Of a stretch of DNA of 64,000 nt, positions 1 through 6,532 are shown piece after piece. Position 1 is the stretch's first letter. Each line of letters starts with the position of its first letter. The notes beneath the pieces are model-generated. The model was given only the letters and a program-made list of their open reading frames with translations, had not been told where the DNA came from and did not search any database. The DNA is taken from positions 1 through 64,000 of the forward strand of contig JAQGPJ010000051.1 of NCBI GenBank assembly GCA_028293125.1. Direction: 5' to 3'. Both the position numbers and the translations under genes were made by a program. The stretch comes from Verrucomicrobiales bacterium (GTDB lineage Bacteria > Verrucomicrobiota > Verrucomicrobiia > Verrucomicrobiales > V1-33).

Positions 1-270
1 TGCCAGCTTTCGGCATCCCCGTTCGGCTTGGAATTTGAAACTAAGGATGATCCCGACGGCAGCAGTCCGAACTACTCGGCCGATTACCGCCTCTCCTCCT
101 TTGAGGCCGGGAGTGTCGGCATCCGTCTGCGCTGCGAGCTGGGGGAGAACGTCGTTTTCACCGCAGCCTATGAGCGCTACGCCATGAACGGCACGGGCAG
201 TGATACCGCGCCCAGCGACTCCTATCCCAGCGCCAACATGATCACTCTGGGGCTGCACCTGAATTTTTAG
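1..270 (+). CDS. C-terminal end of DUF3570-like outer-membrane beta-barrel protein (partial)
   Basis: The gene is cut by the left edge of the window; the frame is open from base 1, so about 89 C-terminal residues are visible. The sequence has alternating polar and hydrophobic strands (DYRLSSFEAGSVGIRL, ENVVFTAAYERYAMNG) and ends in a phenylalanine (LGLHLNF), the usual terminal signature of an outer-membrane barrel. The YERYAMNG and A-x-MITLG pattern resembles the end of DUF3570 proteins, which I know to accompany DUF4266 and ApbE genes, and both follow directly here. The spacing to ApbE is 20 bp, suggesting one transcript. The family call rests on a short tail and on context. Another barrel family is possible. 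Confidence 0.6.
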   Translation, partial: CQLSASPFGLEFETKDDPDGSSPNYSADYRLSSFEAGSVGIRLRCELGENVVFTAAYERYAMNGTGSDTAPSDSYPSANMITLGLHLNF

Positions 271-290
271 TCCGTTTCGGCCTCCGGCTT

Positions 291-1262
291 ATGATCACTC
301 TGACTCCCCAAGCGGTTCTGCCCCCCGATGCCTTCGGGCTGCGGCGGCTGGAATTCCGCGCGCTGGGAACAGACTGCCAGATCAAATTCCGGGAACCGCG
401 CGAGCGCCGGGCGCTTCAGTTTGCCGCCGATGCCTTGGACTGGCTGGGAAAATTCGAGGCCAAATTCTCGCGTTTCCGTCCAGAATCCATGGTGTCCCGC
501 ATCAATGCCGCCGCGGGACACGACTGGGTGGAGACGGATGCGGAAACGGAGCAGATGCTTGATATCGCCGATGACCTCTTCCGTCTGACGGAGGGCATTC
601 TTGATCCCACGGTTTTGCCGCTGCTGCGGGTCTGGGACTGGAAAACGGTTCATGAAAAACTGCCCGAAACCGCCGTTGTGGAACAGGCGCGGGCGCTCTG
701 CGGATGGGGGAAAATCCAGCGTCGTTCCGGTTGGGTGTTTTTGCCAAAGGAAGGCATGGGTCTCGACTTCGGCGGATTTGGCAAAGAACTGGCGGTGGAC
801 GCCGTGGCCAGAATCGCGCGGAATGCCGGGATCAAAGATGCGCTCATCGACCTCGGCCGCGATGTATTCGCCATGGGTGGCAACGGAACGCATCCATTCT
901 GGCATGTCGGCATTGAGGATGGCAATGAACCCGGCAAGTGCTGGGGCGGGCTGGCCGTCAGCGGCCGGGCGGTTTGCGCGTCCGGCGACCACGCGCGCGG
1001 TTTCACCCACAAAGGAATCACTTACGGCCATATTCTGGATCCCCGCACAGGCTGGCCGGTCCGCAATGGCATGAGGGCTGTGACCGTGGTCGCCCCCACC
1101 TGTCTGGAAGCCGGCATCCACAGCACCGCCGTGTTTGTCCTGGGGACCCAAAAAGGTCTGGAGCTGGCATCCCGCTCGCCGGGGGTGGCGGTCTGCACCC
1201 AAAACGAGGACGGCATCGACGGCACCCTCAACTTCGGCCAATGGCTGGTCCAGAGCGGTTAG
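291..1262 (+). CDS. apbE: FAD:protein FMN transferase (ApbE family)
   Basis: ApbE enzymes transfer FMN from FAD onto a Thr/Ser of target proteins, using Mg2+. At 323 aa the length fits the family. Landmarks in order: the opening ALGTDCQIKF block near residue 24, GILDPTVLPLL near residue 102, DFGGFGKELAVD near 160 (the family D-x-GG-x-x-K-x-x-x-x-D block, with E after the lysine), LIDLGRDVFAMGG near 185, HILDPRTGWPV near 246 and STAVFVLG near 278. The ATG at 291 is 20 bp after the barrel gene. No signal peptide or lipobox is visible, unlike many ApbE proteins that act outside the membrane, so flavinylation may happen before export or the protein may be exported another way. It is followed by a TlpA-like thioredoxin, a DUF4266 lipoprotein and a candidate target protein. 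Confidence 0.9.
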   Translation: MITLTPQAVLPPDAFGLRRLEFRALGTDCQIKFREPRERRALQFAADALDWLGKFEAKFSRFRPESMVSRINAAAGHDWVETDAETEQMLDIADDLFRLTEGILDPTVLPLLRVWDWKTVHEKLPETAVVEQARALCGWGKIQRRSGWVFLPKEGMGLDFGGFGKELAVDAVARIARNAGIKDALIDLGRDVFAMGGNGTHPFWHVGIEDGNEPGKCWGGLAVSGRAVCASGDHARGFTHKGITYGHILDPRTGWPVRNGMRAVTVVAPTCLEAGIHSTAVFVLGTQKGLELASRSPGVAVCTQNEDGIDGTLNFGQWLVQSG

Positions 1263-1296
1263 TATTTTTCACACCCGGCCCGCACCCCCAAAACCT

Positions 1297-1794
1297 ATGA
1301 AACTCATCCTGACCGCCCTCCTGCTTTTCTCATGCCTCCCGCAAAGTCTGGTGGCCGCCGAGGGCGTCGCTGTTGGACAGCCGATTCCCAAACTGGCCCC
1401 TTTGCTGCCCGGAGCGAAGATTCCTGACACTGCGGGCAAAGTGGTGCTGGTGGACTTCTGGGCCTCCTGGTGCGCTCCCTGCAAAGCCTCCTTTCCCTGT
1501 CTCAACCGGCTTCAGGCCAAATATGCCGCCAAGGGCTTGGTGATCATCGGCATCGGGGTGGATGACGAGGCCGCTGACTTCACGAAATTCGCCACCGCCA
1601 TGGACGCCGCCTTCCCTCTGGTGCATGACAGCGCGCACAAAAGCGCGGCCGCCTTCAGTCCCGGCACCATGCCCAGCAGTTACCTCATCGACCGCAAGGG
1701 GGTGGTCCGGCATATCCACAACGGATTCAAAGGCGCGAAAACCGAAAAGGAATATATCGCCGAAATCGAGGCCCTGCTTGCCGAAAAGCCCTGA
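1297..1794 (+). CDS. TlpA/ResA-like secreted thioredoxin-fold protein
   Basis: A 165-aa protein from the ATG at 1297. This start gives a clean signal peptide (MKLILTALLLFSCLPQS...VAAEG); upstream in-frame codons overlap the ApbE gene and were rejected. The mature part has a thioredoxin fold of the TlpA/ResA kind: VVLVDFWASWCAPCKASFP holds the redox pair C59-x-x-C62, followed by a strand (LVIIGIGVDDEAADF) and the cis-Pro region GTMPSSYLIDRKGVV. Such proteins reduce disulfides or assist cofactor attachment on the outer face of the membrane. Position between ApbE and the Cys-rich DUF4266 lipoprotein suggests it keeps the cysteines of the cassette reduced. That link is inference. Confidence 0.88.
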   Translation: MKLILTALLLFSCLPQSLVAAEGVAVGQPIPKLAPLLPGAKIPDTAGKVVLVDFWASWCAPCKASFPCLNRLQAKYAAKGLVIIGIGVDDEAADFTKFATAMDAAFPLVHDSAHKSAAAFSPGTMPSSYLIDRKGVVRHIHNGFKGAKTEKEYIAEIEALLAEKP

Positions 1795-1813
1795 ATCCCT
1801 CCTGCTTTCCCCG

Positions 1814-2044
1814 ATGAAAAAGCTCCTTCTTCCTCTGCTGCCTCTTATTCTCCTGCTGCCTCTCGGCGGCTGCTCCCATGCTCTCGTCCGGGTAAAACCC
1901 TACGAGCGCGGCAATCTGGCCAAGCCCGTTATGCTGGAAAGCATGGATCCATTGCAGACGGCGATGACGGAACACGCCTATTTCTCCCGCGAGGCTGGCT
2001 TCGGCGGCGGCGGCGTGGGCGGCGGCGGCTGTGGCTGCAATTGA
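1814..2044 (+). CDS. DUF4266 small lipoprotein with Gly-rich GCGCN tail
   Basis: A 76-aa protein. It has a hydrophobic leader ending in a lipobox (LLPLGGC, Cys21), so it should be a lipoprotein. The body contains RVKPYERGNLAKP, MDPLQTAMTEH and SREAGFGGG, which match the DUF4266 pattern as I know it, and the protein ends in a glycine-rich run closing with G-C-G-C-N. The function of DUF4266 is not known to me; its conserved Cys tail and co-occurrence with DUF3570, ApbE and thioredoxin genes suggest an extracytoplasmic redox or metal role. It starts 19 bp after the thioredoxin gene and is likely cotranscribed. Confidence 0.85.
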   Translation: MKKLLLPLLPLILLLPLGGCSHALVRVKPYERGNLAKPVMLESMDPLQTAMTEHAYFSREAGFGGGGVGGGGCGCN

Positions 2045-2073
2045 ATCCTCCCTCGAAATCCCCCCTCCCCTCA

Positions 2074-3774
2074 ATGAAACGCAGACTCCCACTCACTGTC
2101 AAAGCCCGTCGGATTTTCTCCCGCTGCGGCCCCCTCATGTTCATTTGTCAACGGGCTCCCATCGGGCAGGTCATCGCCCAGGAGGCCCGGCAGCTGGGAG
2201 CTTCCGCCTTCGGTCAAGTCGCAAAATGGAGCGTCGCCGTGGTCTCCGGTCTCGGTGCTTTTGACTGTGTTTCCGGGGCCACTCTGGTTAAGCAGATCGC
2301 TCCCTCCGCCGGTTCCTCGACAGTGTCGGCGACCAATGGAAACGCTTTGAATTTTGTCGTGCAGGTGACTGGAGCCCCTTCCACCGCCAAAAGCTGGAGA
2401 CTCACCGGCACCCTTCCGACCGGCCTGACCCATGCCAACGCGACCAACAGCAACACCGACTCCGTGACCGGCGTTCCCAGACAGAATGGCAGTTTCCCGG
2501 TCACCATCACCGCTTACGAAAAATCGGGCTTTTCGGGAGGCTCCAAGGCCGCCTCCTTCACGATCAATGTTACCGGGGGTGTCAGCCCACCGACCATTGC
2601 CGCCCAGCCGGGTTCAATCTCCATCGCCGAGGGAGGCACGGCAACCCTCAGCGTCAGTTCGCCAGGAGCCACCGCCTTTCAATGGTATTCCGGGGCCTCG
2701 GGGGACACCAGCAATCCCATTGGCGGCGCGGTCGGCGCCACTTTCACCACTCCCGCGCTTAGCGTCAGCACGAGCTTTTGGGTAAGAACCTCCAATGCCG
2801 GAGGAGCGGTCAATTCCAGTGCCGCCCTGGTGACCGTGATCAATCCCCCGGTCATCAGCGCTCAGCCGGAGTCCGTGTCCATCCATGCGGGTGGGTCCGC
2901 CACGCTCTCAGTGACCGCCACCGGAAGCTCTCCGGCTTTTCAATGGTATACCGGGGCGGCAGGCGATATCACCAATCCCGTGGCCGGCGCAGTAGCTGCC
3001 ACCTTCACCACTCCCCCGCTGGCGGCGACGGCGAGCTACTGGGTGAGGGTCACCAATTCCGTTGGCAGCGTGGACTCCGGCACGGCGGTGGTCACGGTCA
3101 TTGAGCCGCCCATCATTTCCAGCCAGCCGCAGTCAAGAACAGTCAATGCCGGATCCTCCGTCACGCTGACGGTGGGCATCTCCGGAAGTTCTCCGGAATT
3201 TCAATGGTACGCGGGATCCGCGGGGGACACCGCCAATCCGGTGCCAGGCGCGGTCGGCGCGGCCTTCACCACTCCCGCCCTGAACGTCACCACCAGCTAT
3301 TGGGTAAGGGTCTCAAATTCCGTCGGGGCCGTGGATTCCGCCACGGTGGTGATTTCCGTGACCGACACCTTTTCCAGTTGGGCCGCCAGCCATTTCAGTG
3401 AATCCCAGGCGGCGGATGCCGCCATCTCCGGCCCGGCGGCGGACCCGGACGGTGATGGACTGAGCAATGAACAGGAATTTGTCTGGGGTGCACAGCCCCT
3501 GGTTGCTGATCAGCCGGGCTCACTGTTGATTGCCGTGGACGGCGGGCAACTGAGCCTGAAATTCACCGCGGCGGCCGCTGCCGGGCCCGGATATTCCGGG
3601 CTCATCCGCCACTATGCCATGGAATCCTCCTCAGCTCCGGGCGGGAGCGTCGCCTGGGAGGCTCTTCCCGGCTTCTCAGACATCACCGGCCAAGGGCAGG
3701 AAGTGACCTTCACGGCCAGTGTGGGTTCCGGATCCGGTTTCGATCGTTTGAAGGTCTGGCTGACTCCGCAATAA
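2074..3774 (+). CDS. Secreted Ig-like repeat protein with N-terminal D-x-x-SGAT motif
   Basis: 566 aa from the ATG at 2074 (an upstream TTG at 2041 overlaps the DUF4266 stop). The N-terminus is basic ([19 protein letters not shown]), with weak hydrophobic segments, and residues 64-70 read D-C-V-S-G-A-T, which matches the sequence ApbE enzymes flavinylate in NqrC/RnfG-type proteins. A putative-Ig domain follows ([15 protein letters not shown], about 85-180), then three near-identical Ig-like repeats of about 88 residues (each with QPxSxSI...ATLSV...FQWY...TTPAL...WVR), and a C-terminal segment with the acidic Asp-rich loop [13 protein letters not shown]. It sits 29 bp after DUF4266 in the ApbE cassette. 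It could be the flavoprotein of the cassette or merely a secreted adhesin-like protein. Confidence 0.75.
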   Translation: MKRRLPLTVKARRIFSRCGPLMFICQRAPIGQVIAQEARQLGASAFGQVAKWSVAVVSGLGAFDCVSGATLVKQIAPSAGSSTVSATNGNALNFVVQVTGAPSTAKSWRLTGTLPTGLTHANATNSNTDSVTGVPRQNGSFPVTITAYEKSGFSGGSKAASFTINVTGGVSPPTIAAQPGSISIAEGGTATLSVSSPGATAFQWYSGASGDTSNPIGGAVGATFTTPALSVSTSFWVRTSNAGGAVNSSAALVTVINPPVISAQPESVSIHAGGSATLSVTATGSSPAFQWYTGAAGDITNPVAGAVAATFTTPPLAATASYWVRVTNSVGSVDSGTAVVTVIEPPIISSQPQSRTVNAGSSVTLTVGISGSSPEFQWYAGSAGDTANPVPGAVGAAFTTPALNVTTSYWVRVSNSVGAVDSATVVISVTDTFSSWAASHFSESQAADAAISGPAADPDGDGLSNEQEFVWGAQPLVADQPGSLLIAVDGGQLSLKFTAAAAAGPGYSGLIRHYAMESSSAPGGSVAWEALPGFSDITGQGQEVTFTASVGSGSGFDRLKVWLTPQ

Positions 3775-3805
3775 AGTGACCTCCCGGGACGTTCAACATC
3801 AAGCC

Positions 3806-5731
3806 ATGGCCCACTCATCCGACCCCTCCCGCAATTTGCCTTTATCAGGTCCGTCAGGCGCCCCCCGGATGAATTGGCCGGCATGGCTCCGGCGGTGGAA
3901 GAACGGGATCATCGTGGGCATTGCGGTGGCGGGAATCACCGCCCATCTGGTGCTGCGCTTTGGGGTTAACGCCAGTCCGGCGCTCAGCCGTCTGCCCCTT
4001 TTGATCATCCTTGTGGCCGGGGGCGTTCCGCTGGTCCTCGAACTTCTCCGGAAAGTCTGGCGGCGGGAATTCGGATCCGACCTGCTGGCGGGGATCTCCA
4101 TCGTCACCTCCGTGCTGCTGGGGGAATACCTGGCGGGAAGTATTGTGGTGCTGATGCTTTCCGGCGGGGAGGCTTTGGAAAGCTACGCCCTGGGCAGCGC
4201 CTCGTCCGTGCTGCGCGCCCTGGCAAAGAGGATGCCTTCCACCGCCCACCGGAAAAAGTGGTCGGAACTGGAGGATGTGGGGGTGGAGGAGATCGCGGTG
4301 GGGGATGTGCTGGTGATTTATCCGCACGAAATCTGTCCGGTGGACGGCACCGTTCTGGAGGGCAATGGCCTCATGAACGAGGCCTTTCTGACGGGTGAAC
4401 CCTTTGAGATCAAGAAAGCTCCGGGCTCAACGGTCATTTCCGGCGCGGTGAACGGCGGCACCGCCCTGACCTTCACCGCCACTCGTCAGGCCGTGGACTC
4501 GCGGTACGCGAAAATCATGGAGGTGATGCGGGAATCCGAGCAGAACCAGCCCCGGATGCGGCGGCTAGGGGATCAGCTGGGGGCTTTTTACACTCCGGTG
4601 GCGGGCGGCATCGCCATTCTCGCCTGGATCATCAGCGGGGACCCCATCCGTTTTCTGGCGGTTTTGGTCATTGCCACTCCCTGTCCCCTGCTCATTGCCA
4701 TCCCCATCGCGGTGATCGGATCCATCTCCCTGGCGGCCCGCCGGTCCATCATCATCCGGAATCCCGGCGCGCTTGAGCAGGTGGGTGGCTGCCGGACCGC
4801 CATCTTCGACAAAACCGGCACTCTGACCTATGGGGAGCCCAAATTGACGGATCAGGTGATCGCTCCCGGATTCAAAAGAAAAGAGGTGCTGACTCTCACC
4901 GCCGCTCTGGAGCTTTACTCCAAGCACCCGCTGGCCACCGCCATCCTCCGGCAGGCCAAAGCGGATAATTTGACACTGCCCCCGGCCTCGGAGGTGAGTG
5001 AGCCTCCCGGCCAGGGACTGGTGGGCATAGTCTCAGGACGGCGGGTGAGGGTCACCGGCCGGAACAAAATCGCGGGACAGAACCTTCCGGGCGCGGAGCA
5101 CCTGCCGCCCGTGACCGGAGGACTGGAATGCGTGATCGTGATCGACGGGCGTTTCGCCGCCACCTACCGGCTGCACGATGCTCCCCGCGCGGAGGGCGCC
5201 ACCTTCATCCGGCATCTCGGGCCCAGGCATCAGTTTGAGAAAATCATGATTCTTTCCGGGGACCGGGAGTCCGAGGTTAGGCACCTGGCCGGTCAGCTCG
5301 GCATCCGGGAGGTCCACGCCGAGCAAAGTCCAGAGCAGAAACTGGCCATGGTGCGCCAGGAGACCGGACGCGGCGGAACCCTGTATGTCGGCGACGGGAT
5401 CAACGACGCGCCCGCCATGCTGGCGGCCACGGTCGGCGTGGCCGTGGGCGGGAACAGCGACATCACGGCGGAGGCCGCCGATGCGGTGGTCATGGATGGC
5501 AATCTTGAGAAGGTGGATGAGTTCCTGCACATCAGCCGCCGCATGAGAACCATCGCCCTGCAAAGCGCCATCGGCGGCATGGCGCTCAGTCTGGGAGGAA
5601 TGATTTTCGCCGCCGCCGGCTATCTGAGCCCGGTGGCCGGAGCCGTCAGCCAGGAGATCATTGATGTCCTGGCGGTGCTCAATGCCCTCCGCGCGGCCTG
5701 GCCCCCCCGGGTCATTTCGGACATGCGGTAG
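3806..5731 (+). CDS. P1B-type heavy-metal translocating ATPase
   Basis: 641 aa from ATG 3806 (a GTG at 3776 is also in frame). It pumps a soft or transition metal ion out of the cytoplasm at the cost of ATP. Visible parts: TM helices from about residue 30; actuator loop with FLTGEP near 195; metal-site helix with T-P-C-P at 291-294; phosphorylation motif DKTGT near 335; HP dipeptide region ([10 protein letters not shown]) near 372; GDGINDAP near 529; two C-terminal helices. There is no N-terminal HMA or CxxC domain, so it is a short form. The single-Cys TPCP site differs from the CPC of Cu pumps; the substrate is uncertain (Zn, Cd or Mn-like). It follows the Ig protein by 31 bp and may share its transcript. 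Confidence 0.92.
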   Translation: MAHSSDPSRNLPLSGPSGAPRMNWPAWLRRWKNGIIVGIAVAGITAHLVLRFGVNASPALSRLPLLIILVAGGVPLVLELLRKVWRREFGSDLLAGISIVTSVLLGEYLAGSIVVLMLSGGEALESYALGSASSVLRALAKRMPSTAHRKKWSELEDVGVEEIAVGDVLVIYPHEICPVDGTVLEGNGLMNEAFLTGEPFEIKKAPGSTVISGAVNGGTALTFTATRQAVDSRYAKIMEVMRESEQNQPRMRRLGDQLGAFYTPVAGGIAILAWIISGDPIRFLAVLVIATPCPLLIAIPIAVIGSISLAARRSIIIRNPGALEQVGGCRTAIFDKTGTLTYGEPKLTDQVIAPGFKRKEVLTLTAALELYSKHPLATAILRQAKADNLTLPPASEVSEPPGQGLVGIVSGRRVRVTGRNKIAGQNLPGAEHLPPVTGGLECVIVIDGRFAATYRLHDAPRAEGATFIRHLGPRHQFEKIMILSGDRESEVRHLAGQLGIREVHAEQSPEQKLAMVRQETGRGGTLYVGDGINDAPAMLAATVGVAVGGNSDITAEAADAVVMDGNLEKVDEFLHISRRMRTIALQSAIGGMALSLGGMIFAAAGYLSPVAGAVSQEIIDVLAVLNALRAAWPPRVISDMR

Positions 5732-5863
5732 GCCGGTTGAAAGTCCGCGCGGGCCCAAGGGCTGGAATGACCTGAATCCCCCTGAAAAGGGTATGACAAC
5801 TCAAAAGGGGACAGGACAGGAAACACCCATGGAGCATAAAGTCCAAATCAGCACCAAGGGGCT
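5732..5863. other. Convergent intergenic region, no feature recognised
   Basis: The ATPase gene (rightward) and the response regulator (leftward) converge here. A weak C/G-rich inverted patch (cccctgaaaagggt near 5779) is visible but I do not see a convincing terminator hairpin with a T-run. Confidence 0.4.
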
Positions 5864-6499
5864 TCAAACCGGCTGCCGCAGTCCCTTGGCCACGGCGGCG
5901 GCGCGGGTGTGGACGCCGAGTTTCTGGTAGATGCGGCGCAGATGGGCATCCACGGTGTGGGTGCTCATGCCGAGACGATCGCCGAGCTCCTTGTTGGCCA
6001 GGCCCTTGGCGGCTCCCTGAAGGATCTCCGTCTCCCTTGGCGTCAGGCCGTAATCCTGCTGCGGACCGGCGAGGCGGGCGAACATTTTCCACATGGTTCC
6101 GGCCACATTCCGGTGCATGGGCGAGCCTCCCTGCGCCGCCAGGCGGACGGCTTCGGCGATTTCCTCCTCGGATGAGGTTTTGAGCAGATAGCCGGAAGCC
6201 CCGGCCATCACCGCCTGCTGGATTTTCTCCTGCTCGTCAAAGACGGTCAGCATCACCACATTGACCGCCGGGGCGCGCGATTTGATCTCGCGGATGGCGC
6301 TGATGCCGTTCATGCCGGGCAGCTGCACGTCCAGCAGAATGACATCCGGCACGGAATGCCGCAGGGTTTTGAGAGCGCTCTCCGAGGAGGAGAAGGCGGG
6401 CGCGCAGGTGAAATCCGGCACATCGTTCAGCAGCCGCACCACAATGCCGCTGAACGCGGCGTTGTCCTCAATCAGCCAGATGGAAATGGGGGCGCTCAC
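5864..6499 (-). CDS. NarL/FixJ-type two-component response regulator
   Basis: 211 aa starting with GTG (6499). The N-terminal receiver has the acidic pair in LIEDN, the phospho-acceptor in VILLDVQLPGMNG, and the T/K switch residues in MLTVFD and YLLKTSSE. The C-terminal LuxR-type helix-turn-helix is at about residues 145-205 (LTPRETEILQGAAKGLANKELGDRL, then STHTVDAHLRRIYQKLGV). It lies 33 bp downstream of the propeller histidine kinase on the same strand, so it is very likely the cognate output regulator. The target genes are unknown; the divergent PEP-CTERM gene beyond the kinase is one possibility. Confidence 0.95.
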   Translation of the reverse strand: MSAPISIWLIEDNAAFSGIVVRLLNDVPDFTCAPAFSSSESALKTLRHSVPDVILLDVQLPGMNGISAIREIKSRAPAVNVVMLTVFDEQEKIQQAVMAGASGYLLKTSSEEEIAEAVRLAAQGGSPMHRNVAGTMWKMFARLAGPQQDYGLTPRETEILQGAAKGLANKELGDRLGMSTHTVDAHLRRIYQKLGVHTRAAAVAKGLRQPV

Positions 6500-6532
6500 A
6501 GGCGGGCAATGAAGAGGAGGAAGGATTGAAAG

